A stretch of 64,000 bases of DNA from Pedobacter zeaxanthinifaciens (GCF_003313335.1 NZ_QMHP01000003.1:310001-374000), one strand, 5' to 3'. Counted from the stretch's first letter, positions 1 to 8,373 are shown. Translations and numbers: made by a program. Notes: a model not told the origin generated them from the letters alone.

Positions 1-516
1 TTGACTGAAAATCCCGGCGTAGTAACAATAGGTAGCATACAAGGCGGCGTAAGATCAAACATTATTCCAGAGAAGGTGGAGATGCTTGGCACCGTAAGAA
101 CTTTTACCAATGAAGATGAGGCGATGTTTATTGACCGAATTAAAACGATTGCCACTAAAACTGCCGAAGCTGCAGGTGCTACTGCTGAAGTGAAAATTCC
201 ATACAGTGCACATTACCCGGTTACGTTTAACGATATTGCTTTAACAGAAAAAATGCTGCCCACGCTACAATTTACCGCAGGTGCAGATAACGTGAAATTA
301 AAACCACCGGTAACAGGCGCAGAAGATTTTTCCTTCTATCAGGAGAAGGTTCCCGGGCTGTTCTTCTTTTTGGGCGCTATGCCTAAGGGACAAGATCCGC
401 TGAAAGCACCATCGCACCATACACCGGATTTTTTTATTGATGAAAGTAGTTTTAATTTGGGGGTAAAAGCCTTGTGTAATTTAACGCTGGATTATATGGG
501 AATGAAGAGGCAATAG
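1..516 (+). CDS. M20 family metallopeptidase/amidohydrolase, C-terminal part
   Basis: This is the last 171 residues of an M20-type zinc peptidase/amidohydrolase. The frame is open to the window edge, so the true start and the N-terminal zinc ligands lie upstream. The visible part has the lid/dimerisation segment (GTVRTF near residue 29) and the C-terminal motif GAEDFSFY near residue 106, which is typical of the family. The family hydrolyses N-acyl amino acids or small peptides; the substrate cannot be read here. A full-length paralogue with the equivalent AAEDFAYY motif lies at 49772-50956. The TTG at base 1 is probably an ordinary Leu codon rather than a start. Confidence 0.85.
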   Translation: MTENPGVVTIGSIQGGVRSNIIPEKVEMLGTVRTFTNEDEAMFIDRIKTIATKTAEAAGATAEVKIPYSAHYPVTFNDIALTEKMLPTLQFTAGADNVKLKPPVTGAEDFSFYQEKVPGLFFFLGAMPKGQDPLKAPSHHTPDFFIDESSFNLGVKALCNLTLDYMGMKRQ

Positions 517-564
517 TCTAATCATTTTAGAAGAACTAACGAGATCAATCTATATCTAGGTGAC

Positions 565-1014
565 TTATACATTATTATGTAAACGATGTATCAGAGAAGA
601 AAACTCATCATTAAGTTCATTTATTTTAAGTTGTTTATAAAAATTCTCTAATTCGACATGCCCTTGTGAAGTTTCGTGATTTAAATAAATCTTGTTGATG
701 TTTTCAGCGATATCGTCATTAACAAAAAAATTTTTTTGGGTATAAATCAAACGAAGACTGGCTTCTAAAGATTTTAATTCCGTTGCGGTCAGGGCAGTAA
801 GGTACATTTCCCAACATTTAAAAATGTCTTCTATATCATACTTTAATGAAGTTTTCTTTCTTGCAATACCCTCAATGGGAGTAGCTACAACATTTATAAA
901 GTCCTTTATTGCAATATCTGGATTTACCCATTTTTCACTTGTTTTCTTGGCGAAAAAATCTGGAACATAGGCAAATAATATCAAACCTAAAATTAAAAGT
1001 AATATCCAATACAT
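565..1014 (-). CDS. hypothetical protein with N-terminal membrane anchor
   Basis: A 149-residue protein I do not recognise. Residues 2-20 form one hydrophobic segment (WILLLILGLILFAYV) followed by a Lys-rich stretch, as in a membrane anchor with the rest of the chain in the cytoplasm. The remainder is predicted mostly helical and charged, with a C-terminal Leu/Asn-rich helix. It is convergent with the M20 gene on its left and divergent from prfB on its right. It could be an orphan gene; the length and the clean hydrophobic N-terminus favour a real gene. Confidence 0.6.
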   Translation of the reverse strand: MYWILLLILGLILFAYVPDFFAKKTSEKWVNPDIAIKDFINVVATPIEGIARKKTSLKYDIEDIFKCWEMYLTALTATELKSLEASLRLIYTQKNFFVNDDIAENINKIYLNHETSQGHVELENFYKQLKINELNDEFSSLIHRLHNNV

Positions 1015-1101
1015 AATGTCTTATTTCATCACATTCGTCGATTAGCAAGATAAATATAAACATACAGTTTTTAAAGGCACTTTGCGAAAGCTTATTTAAA
1101 C

Positions 1102-1128
1102 CTTTGCGGTTAATTTTTTAACGCAAAG
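1102..1128. repeat. hairpin in GCAAAG-rich intergenic repeat
   Basis: The two arms CTTTGCG-g-TTAA (1102-1113) and TTAACGCAAAG (1118-1128) pair around a TTTT loop. Further GCAAAG words follow to about 1165. This is one of the things filling the ~500-bp gene-free stretch 1015-1515. No ORF of note is visible there. Confidence 0.5.
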
Positions 1129-1261
1129 AAAAGGAGGAGTTTCGCAAAGAACGCTAAGGCGGTAATGAACTTTGTCAATCTTAATTTGCTATATGCTCAA
1201 AAGATTGACAAAGTTTAGATAGGTTTTTGTTAACTAAACCCGGCAGCAGCGGAAATCCTTT

Positions 1262-1350
1262 TTGTAGCGTCATTTTCGACGAGGTACGAGGAGAAATATC
1301 TGTTAGTTGGTATAACTTAGCCTGAGGTTTCCCTCTACATTCGGAATACC
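1262..1350. repeat. degenerate inverted-repeat element
   Basis: A GTCATTTTCGACGAGG...GAGAAAT block (about 1269-1298) is followed by a rough inverted counterpart GGTTTCCCTCTACATTCGGAAT (about 1326-1347). This looks like a decayed copy of a dispersed hairpin element. The rest of the gap up to the prfB promoter holds nothing I can name. Confidence 0.35.
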
Positions 1351-1502
1351 TAGATGGAATTAAACAAAAAGATTGTAGCGAATGACGGGACTATCGGTAC
1401 AGAAGAACCACCGCAATTGCTTTTCAAAACCTCATGCGCCCCGTTCCCGAAAATATTGCGGTTTTACCACGCTCGGCTTTCAAACATTACAACCTATTAA
1501 CG

Positions 1503-1510
1503 TATATTTG
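1503..1510 (+). promoter_or_regulatory. -7 box abutting prfB start
   Basis: TATATTTG matches the Bacteroidota -7 consensus TAnnTTTG and ends 5 nt before the prfB ATG at 1516. No clear TTG -33 box sits 19-21 nt upstream. If used, transcription would start at or next to the ATG, giving a leaderless mRNA. Confidence 0.45.
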
Positions 1511-1515
1511 CCCTT

Positions 1516-2590
1516 ATGACTAAAGAACAGTTACAAGATTTGAGAGATAGGCTAGCTTCTCTGAGGGGGTATCTTTGACCTCGATGAACTTTTATACCAA
1601 ATAAGCGAGGAAGAAAAAATTACCCTCGACCCTAATTTTTGGGACAATCCAAAAAAAGCAGAGCAAGTTTTAGCTCAAATTAGCAGTAAAAAGAAGTGGA
1701 CAGAAGGATTTGCGCAGGCGAACGCAGCATATGAAGATACCGCTGTGCTGTATGATTTCCAGCAGAGTGGCGATGCTACTGAGGAAGAAGTAGAAGAGCA
1801 ATATCAACTGGCGTTAAAAACTGTTGAAGAACTGGAATTGAAAAATATGCTGAATAGCAAGGAAGATCAGTTAAATGCAGTTTTACAAATTACGGCAGGC
1901 GCAGGAGGTACAGAAAGTTGCGACTGGGCCAGTATGCTAATGCGGATGTATTTGATGTGGGCGGAGAAAAATGGCTATAAAGTGGCAGAGCAAGATTACC
2001 AAGAGGGCGATGTAGCAGGTGTAAAAACGGTTACTTTAGAAATTAGTGGCGAGTTTGCTTATGGTTATTTAAAAGGCGAAAATGGGGTACATCGTTTGGT
2101 GCGCATCTCCCCTTTTGATTCCAACGCCCGTAGGCATACCTCATTTGCATCGGTTTATGTTTATCCTTTAGTAGATGACACCATTACTATTGATGTTAAC
2201 CCGGCTGACATTGAGTTTGAAACTTTTAGAGCTGGCGGTGCTGGCGGACAGAACGTAAACAAAGTGGAAACTGCAGTACGTTTGTACCATAAACCTTCGG
2301 GGATCATTATCAAAAACCAAGAATCCCGTTCGCAATTACAAAATAAAGAAAATGCCATTCGTTTATTAAAATCTCAATTGTATGAGATAGAAATGCGTAA
2401 ACGTATGGAAGCAACTGCTGCTATTGAAGGCAGCAAAATGAAAATTGAGTGGGGTTCGCAAATTAGAAGTTATGTTTTGGACGACAGGCGAGTGAAGGAC
2501 CACCGTACGAATTATCAAACATCTAACCCTGATGCCGTGTTAAATGGAGACATTAACGAGTTTTTAAAGGCCTACTTGATGGAATTTTAA
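1516..2590 (+). CDS. prfB: peptide chain release factor 2 (programmed +1 frameshift)
   Basis: RF2 recognises UGA and UAA and triggers peptide release on the ribosome. Translation starts at ATG 1516, runs 20 codons to CTT, meets an in-frame UGA at 1576-1578 and resumes in the +1 frame at GAC 1577, giving 357 residues, normal for RF2. The +1 part carries the stop-recognition tripeptide SPF (RISPFDSN) and the peptidyl-transferase motif GGQ (AGGAGGQN). The frameshift site has the classical internal Shine-Dalgarno AGGGGG three bases before CTT-TGA-C. The frameshift makes RF2 synthesis self-limiting, because UGA is read slowly only when RF2 is scarce. Confidence 0.97.
1564..1579 (+). promoter_or_regulatory. 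RF2 +1 recoding site
   Basis: An internal Shine-Dalgarno-like AGGGGG (1564-1569), a 3-nt spacer TAT, and the slippery CTT TGA C (1573-1579). This has the same arrangement as the well-studied Escherichia coli prfB site, and the downstream frame continues RF2 without a break. Confidence 0.95.
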
Positions 2591-2692
2591 TTTAGCAGCC
2601 AAAGCAGCATTTGAAATGAAGTTAAATAGTTTGATAATTATAAATAAATGTTGATTTTTAAGATTTGATGCCAACAACACAACAATTAAGCA

Positions 2693-3613
2693 ATGAAACA
2701 ATATAATGCTTTAAGACTTTTAACCTTTCTATTGATATTGGCGATGAACGCAAATGCCCAACAGGCAATTCCTTTGTATGGCGGTGCTGTACCTGGAGCT
2801 AAACCTACACCTGCAGATTACATTGAAGAAACTATTAAAGGTAAGGATGAAGTTGTGCGAACTGGCAAAGTATCAAAACCTGAATTGTACGTATACAAAG
2901 CGGAAAAACCTAATGGAACTGCGGTAATTATTTGCCCGGGTGGCGGCTATAGCATACTTGCTATTGAAAAAGAGGGTTTTTTAGTGGCAAAGCGATTTCA
3001 GGAAGTGGGTATTACTGCTTTTGTACTGAAATACCGTTTACCTAGTGATTTGATTATGAATGATAAAACTTTAGGCCCGTTACAGGACGCTTTGCAGGCC
3101 ATTTATCTAGTTCGCAAGAATGCAGCGGTTTGGGGTGTTGACGTGAACAAAGTTGGAATCATGGGCTTTTCGGCAGGCGGCCATTTGGCATCGAGCGCTA
3201 GCACCCACTTTGCAGACATGAAAATTGACAATCAAGAAAATATTAGCTTAAGGCCCGATTTTTCCATTTTAGTGTACCCGGTAATTAACTTTGGTACTTA
3301 TGCGCATTCAGGTTCGGTAACCCGATTGTTAGGAGAAAATCCAACTGACGCACAGCGCAAATATTTTTCATCGGAAAGGCAGGTAACTAACCAAACTCCT
3401 CCAACGTTTTTGGTACATGCTAACGACGACAAATCAGTACCGGTGCAAAATAGCTTAAGATACAATGAAGCCCTAGTTAAAAATGGCGTAGCGGCGGAAA
3501 TGCACATTTACCAAGGTGGCGGCCATGGCTTTGGCCTTTACAACAAAACTACAAAGGATGTGTGGTTTGATCGATTGAAAAACTGGCTACAAGCAAATAA
3601 ATTTTTGAACTAA
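2693..3613 (+). CDS. secreted alpha/beta-hydrolase (acetyl-esterase-like)
   Basis: A 306-residue protein with a signal peptide ending near ANAQ (residues 1-22). The fold is alpha/beta hydrolase: an oxyanion-hole-like PGGGY near residue 84, the nucleophile elbow GFSAGG near residue 160, an Asp-containing HANDDKSVP near residue 242 and a catalytic-His segment GGGHGFG near residue 275. This is the arrangement of the BD-FAE/acetyl-xylan-esterase-like group that deacylates carbohydrates or small esters in the periplasm. The substrate cannot be read from sequence. It follows prfB by about 100 bp and is probably transcribed separately. Confidence 0.85.
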   Translation: MKQYNALRLLTFLLILAMNANAQQAIPLYGGAVPGAKPTPADYIEETIKGKDEVVRTGKVSKPELYVYKAEKPNGTAVIICPGGGYSILAIEKEGFLVAKRFQEVGITAFVLKYRLPSDLIMNDKTLGPLQDALQAIYLVRKNAAVWGVDVNKVGIMGFSAGGHLASSASTHFADMKIDNQENISLRPDFSILVYPVINFGTYAHSGSVTRLLGENPTDAQRKYFSSERQVTNQTPPTFLVHANDDKSVPVQNSLRYNEALVKNGVAAEMHIYQGGGHGFGLYNKTTKDVWFDRLKNWLQANKFLN

Positions 3614-3615
3614 CC

Positions 3616-3703
3616 TGAGTTCGGAACAAGAGAATTATGCTATTTGCTAGCTATAGCGCTTCAAATCTTCGTTCAGCTAATTTTCGGTCGGTCTCTTGTT
3701 TTT
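3616..3703 (-). repeat. partial copy of dispersed ~250-bp MITE-like repeat
   Basis: The reverse complement matches the 3' third of the repeats at 14171-14418 and 31433-31683 (shared core GACCGAAAATTAGCTGAACG and AGATTTGAAGCGCTAT). The terminal TGAGTTCGG end is preserved at 3616. The other end is missing. It occupies part of the 350-bp gap 3614-3964. Confidence 0.7.
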
Positions 3704-3810
3704 AATGTTGTTAAAGAGCGCCTTACGGTATTCGGGCTGCAATAATAACCTGAGTCATCATTAACTATTTATTTGATTTACAGGAATATACAATATTTTC
3801 TAGCTAACTG

Positions 3811-3831
3811 ACCCTGAAATAAATTCAGGGT
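3811..3831. repeat. short hairpin ACCCTGAA...TTCAGGGT
   Basis: An 8-bp perfect stem with a 5-nt loop, followed by GACGG. A related hairpin is at 48569-48587. It may be the remains of a dispersed palindromic repeat, or a weak transcript end between the convergent esterase and S41 protease genes. Confidence 0.45.
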
Positions 3832-3964
3832 GACGGCAACTTAGCGTTTGGTCATACTGTCCAAAATGTTCGGGATTAGTATCAGTTTTGAAAGCTAATT
3901 AGCAATGAATTAATAATTGAACTCTGGTTAATTGAAAGAAACCTGCGAAGCAAGCATATGCACT

Positions 3965-5575
3965 TTAATTTGTAGCCAAATAATTTAGGGCTTGCTTAAT
4001 CATAGGATCGCTTTGATTATGCGCCCTGTAATAACCGGCATCACCCAAATAGTATTTGCAAAGCATTAGCTTAAGATTTTTATAGATTAAAGGCTTAGCA
4101 GCAATTAACTGTTTGGTATCAATTTTAACCTTCTTGCTTTCGGCATACTTCAAAAAATCAACATAATCCTTATCGGAGATGCTGAAAACACTCATATTTT
4201 TATTGAGATAGTCTGCCGTATACCTATCCGCCAATGTTTCAAATACAAAGTCGATAAAAATTTTCTTTTGTAACAGCGTAGCATAAAACCCGTTATAACC
4301 CGAAGTATCCAATCTTACATAAATATCTGGTTGTATACCTCCGCCAGCAAATATTTTCCTGCCATCTTTTGTGATATAGGGCATTTGATTCATTAAACTA
4401 TCTGCTTTTTGCGATTCGGCAGTTAGCTCGCCACTATTTAGGCGGTTCTCAATATCTTGCTGGTAAGCTTTATATCCCTTTTTATAAGATTTTTGAATGC
4501 TGCGACCCAACGGCGTGTAATACCTTGCAATGGTTAAATTCAATGCAGAACCGTCCTCAAAAGCGAACTGCTCCTGCACTAAACCTTTACCAAAAGAACG
4601 GCGACCAATGATTACTCCACGTTTTAAATCCTGTATAGCTCCGGCAAAAATTTCGCTAGCAGAAGCCGAATTTTCATTGATAAGAACGGCCAGTTTGCCT
4701 TGCTCAAATTCACCTCCGCCAGTGGTAAAATACTCCGTACGCGGATCGTGTTTGCCTTCGGTATAAACCACTAGCTTGTTTTCGGGAAAAAACTGATTGG
4801 CTAAGGCCGTAGCTGCTGTGAGATAGCCTCCGCCATTATCCCTTAAATCCAACACCATTTTTTTCATGCCCTTTGCTTTTAAATTTTTTATAGCAATGGC
4901 AAAATCAGCATCAGTAGTAGCACCAAACTTTCCAATTCTTACATAAGCTGTTTCCGGATTAATCATATAGGCAGCATCTATACTGCTCAGTTCCACTTTT
5001 CCACGCTTTACACTAAAAAGCAATGGATTAGCAGTTCCTTGACGCTGTATAGTGAGTTGAACCGTAGTGCCCTTTTTACCTTTTATTTTACCCATCATGG
5101 CTGAGCGGGGCAAAAAACGACCGCTGACCACGTTGGTATCAACTTTTAAAATTTTATCGCCGGGTTTAATTCCACTCAAAAATGCGGGACCATCTTTAAG
5201 TACATTGGTTACCAACAAAGTATCGTTAAGAATGTAATACTCTACACCAACGCCTTCAAAATTACCATCTAAATCTTCAGCTAATTCAAAAGCTTCAGTG
5301 GGCGGCAAATAAACACTATGCGGATCCAGTTGATGCAATAAACTATCAATTGGCAAATTCTTTAGGCTGTCCGCATTAATGTCGTCAACGTATTTTTTTT
5401 TGATGATATGGATGATATCTTCTACTTTACCTTCTTCGGTATTAGCATATCTAACATCTTTTTGGACTTGAAAGCCTTGATCTTTTAAAAACCTATAGCC
5501 CAAAAACATACCGCCAATTAACGTTACGCAGTAGGCCAACGCAATTAATAAGTTGAGGCGAGTACTTTTTTTCAT
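3965..5575 (-). CDS. S41 family C-terminal processing peptidase
   Basis: A 536-residue tail-specific (Ctp-like) serine protease. I chose the Met at 5575 rather than 5602 because it begins a normal signal anchor (residues about 8-28). Order of domains: N-terminal helical segment, a PDZ domain (around VGVEYYILNDTLLVT and GIKPGDKI), then the S41 protease core with the catalytic Ser in NENSASASE and the Lys in GRRSFGKGLVQ. The C-terminal ~100 residues are a helical extension common in Bacteroidota members. Such enzymes trim the C-termini of periplasmic or envelope proteins. It is divergent from murQ. Confidence 0.93.
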   Translation of the reverse strand: MKKSTRLNLLIALAYCVTLIGGMFLGYRFLKDQGFQVQKDVRYANTEEGKVEDIIHIIKKKYVDDINADSLKNLPIDSLLHQLDPHSVYLPPTEAFELAEDLDGNFEGVGVEYYILNDTLLVTNVLKDGPAFLSGIKPGDKILKVDTNVVSGRFLPRSAMMGKIKGKKGTTVQLTIQRQGTANPLLFSVKRGKVELSSIDAAYMINPETAYVRIGKFGATTDADFAIAIKNLKAKGMKKMVLDLRDNGGGYLTAATALANQFFPENKLVVYTEGKHDPRTEYFTTGGGEFEQGKLAVLINENSASASEIFAGAIQDLKRGVIIGRRSFGKGLVQEQFAFEDGSALNLTIARYYTPLGRSIQKSYKKGYKAYQQDIENRLNSGELTAESQKADSLMNQMPYITKDGRKIFAGGGIQPDIYVRLDTSGYNGFYATLLQKKIFIDFVFETLADRYTADYLNKNMSVFSISDKDYVDFLKYAESKKVKIDTKQLIAAKPLIYKNLKLMLCKYYLGDAGYYRAHNQSDPMIKQALNYLATN

Positions 5576-5678
5576 TAGTTTTGGGTACTGCAAAGTTAGC
5601 AAAATTACTTTCTCAATAAAAAGAACGTATAAATTAGGATTTAGTTTTTTGAAAATTTATGCAGATATTTGAAAATTC

Positions 5679-5709
5679 TTGCAACAAATTGCGGTTATCT
5701 GTAAGTTTG
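5679..5709 (+). promoter_or_regulatory. murQ promoter (TTG-N20-TAAGTTTG)
   Basis: TTG at 5679-5681, a 20-nt spacer and TAAGTTTG at 5702-5709 fit the Bacteroidota primary-sigma promoter. The murQ ATG is 29 nt downstream. Confidence 0.6.
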
Positions 5710-5738
5710 TAAGAACGAATGATCTATTAAACCACTCA

Positions 5739-6542
5739 ATGAAAAGAATAACCGAGCAGGAATCCAAATATAAAGACATTGATAAAATGTCGGTAATGGA
5801 AATCTTAACTAACATTAATAATGAAGACAAGTTAGTTCCATTAGCTGTTGAGAAAGCATTACCACAAATTGAAAAATTAGCTTCGGCAGTTGCAGAACGC
5901 ATGAAAAAAGGCGGCAGGCTATTTTACATTGGTGCTGGTACCAGTGGCAGGTTAGGTGTTGTTGATGCTTCTGAATGCCCTCCAACTTTTGGCGTTCCGT
6001 TTGACTGGGTTGTAGGAATAATTGCCGGTGGTGACACCGCCATTAGAAAAGCAGTTGAATTTGCCGAAGATGATGCCGAGCAAGCTTGGAAAGATTTGCA
6101 GGAATATGATATCAACGAAAAAGATTGTTTGGTTGGCTTAGCGGCTTCTGGCACTACGCCTTACGTAGTTGGAGGCTTAAATACTGCCCGCCAACATGGT
6201 GTACTTACCGGTTGTATCATTTGCAACGTAGGCGGCCCTGTAGTTGCCGAATCAGATTTTCCTGTGGAGGTAGTGGCGGGCCCCGAGTTTTTAACAGGCT
6301 CAACCCGTATGAAATCAGGTACTGCACAAAAATTAGTATTAAACATGCTGAGCACTACCGTGATGATTCAACTAGGCCGTGTTAAGGGCAATAAAATGGT
6401 TGACATGCAACTTACCAACCATAAATTGGTAGATAGAGGCACACATATGGTAATGGAAGAATTGAACATTGACCAAGCGCAGGCAGCCGAACTACTAATT
6501 AAATATGGTAGCGTACGTAAAGCCGTAGAGGCAAGCAAATAG
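5739..6542 (+). CDS. murQ: N-acetylmuramic acid 6-phosphate etherase
   Basis: MurQ cleaves the lactyl ether of MurNAc-6-phosphate to GlcNAc-6-phosphate in cytoplasmic cell-wall sugar recycling. The 267-residue chain is one SIS domain: YIGAGTSGRLGVVDASE binds the sugar phosphate, and the signature FLTGSTRMKSGTAQK is near residue 190. The ATG at 5739 (MKRITEQ) is preferred over an upstream in-frame Met at 5679 because the promoter lies between them. The gene next to it (6623) starts 80 bp later behind a hairpin spacer. Confidence 0.95.
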   Translation: MKRITEQESKYKDIDKMSVMEILTNINNEDKLVPLAVEKALPQIEKLASAVAERMKKGGRLFYIGAGTSGRLGVVDASECPPTFGVPFDWVVGIIAGGDTAIRKAVEFAEDDAEQAWKDLQEYDINEKDCLVGLAASGTTPYVVGGLNTARQHGVLTGCIICNVGGPVVAESDFPVEVVAGPEFLTGSTRMKSGTAQKLVLNMLSTTVMIQLGRVKGNKMVDMQLTNHKLVDRGTHMVMEELNIDQAQAAELLIKYGSVRKAVEASK

Positions 6543-6549
6543 ATTTACG

Positions 6550-6615
6550 AATTACGATTTTAGAAAAACGATTGTTGGGTGTAGAAATCTAAATCGTCAA
6601 TGTAAAATCGTAATT
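6550..6615. repeat. low-complexity spacer forming a long hairpin
   Basis: AATTACGATTTTA (6550-6562) and TAAAATCGTAATT (6603-6615) are a perfect 13-bp inverted repeat. An inner weaker stem (ACGATT/AATCGT) lies around a GTTGGGTG loop. The 3' arm overlaps the TAATTTTG box in front of the next gene. It has the same layout as the spacers at 8263-8369 and 33010-33073. Confidence 0.7.
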
Positions 6616-6618
6616 TTG
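6611..6618 (+). promoter_or_regulatory. -7 box abutting the 6623 start codon
   Basis: TAATTTTG matches TAnnTTTG and lies 4 nt before the ATG at 6623. It overlaps the 3' arm of the hairpin spacer. No good -33 TTG is at the expected distance. Confidence 0.35.
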
Positions 6619-6622
6619 CTTT

Positions 6623-7195
6623 ATGCACGAAATTGAACCATATTATCAGTGGAGAGACGACTACATTGCCGCTGAGGATGAGCGTTCGCCATTTTTCAAT
6701 ACCGAGTACTCTGAGTTTTATTACGATAAACAACTCTATAATTACCTGATCCACCCTCAATGGGACAACTTCGGATCAAACACACTTTACATCAAGGTAC
6801 TTTACGCCGATTACGAAAGACAATACGCCATTATCGAGTTTATTGGTGAGTGGAATGATGCCATCACTAACGACATCATGATCCTAAAAAGAGAGATTAT
6901 TGAGCTGATGATGGATGAAGGCATTAGCAAATTCATTTTAATTGGCGAAAACATTCTGAATTTCCATGCTTCGGATGATAGCTATTACGAAGAGTGGTTC
7001 CAAGAAGTGGATGATGAAGAAGGCTGGATTGCGGGCATCAATTTCAACGAACATGTAATTAGGGAGTTCAGAGGAAACAATATCGATTACTACATTAACT
7101 TTGGCGGCGATTTAGACGATTTGCACTGGCGCAAGCTAAAACCGCTGCAGTTTTATAAAAAAGTTGAAGAAGTACTGACTAAAAGGTTGAACTAA
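6623..7195 (+). CDS. conserved acidic hypothetical protein
   Basis: A 190-residue cytoplasmic protein that I cannot assign. It is strongly acidic and rich in Tyr, Trp, Asp and Glu (for example YYQWRDDY near the start and WFQEVDDEEGW near residue 130). There is no signal peptide and no transmembrane segment. The pattern of alternating hydrophobic stretches suggests an alpha/beta fold. It ends 35 bp before the Bax-inhibitor-1 gene and may be co-transcribed with it. Confidence 0.75.
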   Translation: MHEIEPYYQWRDDYIAAEDERSPFFNTEYSEFYYDKQLYNYLIHPQWDNFGSNTLYIKVLYADYERQYAIIEFIGEWNDAITNDIMILKREIIELMMDEGISKFILIGENILNFHASDDSYYEEWFQEVDDEEGWIAGINFNEHVIREFRGNNIDYYINFGGDLDDLHWRKLKPLQFYKKVEEVLTKRLN

Positions 7196-7230
7196 AATTG
7201 TACTTTTAACCGTTAACCAATTTTAAATTA

Positions 7231-7989
7231 ATGATGGAACAACAAAATTATCAATATCAGGATCACTCTGTTTTTGTAAGAGAGCGCTCCGTTTCTAAAA
7301 AATTCTTTGCCAATGTTTTCACTTGGATGTTTGTGGCATTGGCTATTTCTACTGCATGTGCTTACTTTTTATCTGCAAATATTGAATTGCTTCAGTACCT
7401 AACTAAAGTAAATATAGAGACTGGCCGAGCAACATTAAATATTTACGGATGGATAGTAATGCTGTCTCCTTTATTTATATTTCTGGCTATGAGCTACGGT
7501 CTATATAAGCTCTCCTATGCTACTTTAGTGCTGTTATTCACTGTTTATGCGGCGTTATTTGGCGTTAGCTTAAGTTTTATTCTAATGCAATATACCGGTG
7601 TTTCCATTATCAGTTGTTTAGCCGCTGCAGTAGCAATTTTTGCAGTAATGGCATTTATGGGCTATACAACAGATGTTGACTTAAGCCGCTTTAGAAGTAT
7701 TTTGATGGCGGGTATAATTGGCATGATCGTAGTAAGCATTGTCAATATTTTTATTGGTAGCGAAACCATTTATTATATCTTAGGATATATCGGAGTAGCC
7801 ATTTTTACCGCTTTAACGGCATATCAAATTCAAGAAATTAAACGCATTGGAGAAGGTTTAGATGAGTATGGTAATGAAATAGCTATGGTAGATAGCAAAA
7901 AATTAGCGCTCATTGCGGCACTATCACTTTACATCACATTTATCAATTTATTCTTGTCCTTATTAAGGATTTTTGGAGATAGGCGATAA
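7231..7989 (+). CDS. Bax inhibitor-1 (BI-1/YccA) family membrane protein
   Basis: A 252-residue inner-membrane protein with about seven hydrophobic segments, the last near residues 228-247 (LALIAALSLYITFINLFLSLL). The conserved BI-1 features are visible: FANVFTWMFVALAIS in the first segment and ALTAYQIQEIK before the acidic loop. The family (TMBIM/YbhL/YccA) includes pH-dependent calcium-leak channels and FtsH-interacting proteins; the bacterial role is not settled. Two Met codons occur at the start, and either could be used. A rho-independent terminator follows. Confidence 0.9.
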   Translation: MMEQQNYQYQDHSVFVRERSVSKKFFANVFTWMFVALAISTACAYFLSANIELLQYLTKVNIETGRATLNIYGWIVMLSPLFIFLAMSYGLYKLSYATLVLLFTVYAALFGVSLSFILMQYTGVSIISCLAAAVAIFAVMAFMGYTTDVDLSRFRSILMAGIIGMIVVSIVNIFIGSETIYYILGYIGVAIFTALTAYQIQEIKRIGEGLDEYGNEIAMVDSKKLALIAALSLYITFINLFLSLLRIFGDRR

Positions 7990-8013
7990 GCTCGTTAACA
8001 AAATTTTATACCG

Positions 8014-8048
8014 AAGGCCGTGCAAATTTGCATGGCCTTTGTAATTTT
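8014..8048 (+). terminator. intrinsic terminator after BI-1 gene
   Basis: A stem of AAGGCCGTGCAAA with TTTGCATGGCCTT (one G-T pair), then TTTGTAATTTT. It lies 25 nt after the BI-1 stop codon. Confidence 0.7.
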
Positions 8049-8071
8049 ATTTGGCTGTGTTGCTGATATTT

Positions 8072-8102
8072 TTGGAAATGATAAGCGGATGTTGCACCTT
8101 TG
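8072..8102 (+). promoter_or_regulatory. metH/riboswitch promoter
   Basis: TTG (8072-8074), a 20-nt spacer, and CACCTTTG (8095-8102, one mismatch to TAnnTTTG). The predicted transcription start, 5-7 nt downstream, falls on the first base of riboswitch helix P1 at 8108, which supports the call. Confidence 0.6.
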
Positions 8103-8107
8103 CACTG

Positions 8108-8217
8108 CTTATTAAGAAAGACGGAGGGAATAGACCCAACGAAGTCTTAGCAACCTGTGCCAACAAGGTGCTAATTTCTAATCCAGTCCCGAACGTTCGG
8201 GAGCGAGAGAAGATAAG
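8108..8217 (+). ncRNA. SAM-I (S-box) riboswitch
   Basis: P1 is CTTAT (8108-8112) with ATAAG (8213-8217). P2 is AAGAC/GTCTT around the GGAGGGA...GACCC internal part. The core TTAGCAACC and the conserved joining strand GGTGCTAATTTC are both present, with P3 between them. P4 is a perfect 16-bp palindrome (8187-8202). SAM binding normally lowers expression of methionine genes; metH follows at 8374. I see no clear intrinsic terminator in the 156 nt before metH, so the expression platform may act on translation or through the long hairpin near the start codon. Confidence 0.93.
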
Positions 8218-8262
8218 TTTATGAGGAATATCTATTCTAAACCTTTAATAGTAAGCAATTTT

Positions 8263-8369
8263 GTATTTAGTATTGAGTATCTAGTAATTTGATATTACTA
8301 TGCTTTATGCTAAGCTAAACGTGGTTGTTAAAAGTATTTTCTGAATACTTTCTACTAACTACTAAATAC
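8263..8369. repeat. inverted low-complexity words upstream of metH
   Basis: GTATTTAGTA (8263-8272) and TACTAAATAC (8360-8369) are exact inverted repeats, and the similarity continues imperfectly for about 29 nt on each side. Two smaller hairpins lie inside: TAGTAAT/ATTACTA and AAAGTATT/AATACTTT. The 3' arm ends 4 nt before the metH ATG, so folding would bury the ribosome entry site. Confidence 0.6.
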
Positions 8370-8373
8370 TACT

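Noticed and set aside
1745..2590. prfB starting at an internal codon, i.e. a truncated or broken gene
   Set aside because: The upstream 20 codons plus the exact recoding site restore a normal-length RF2.
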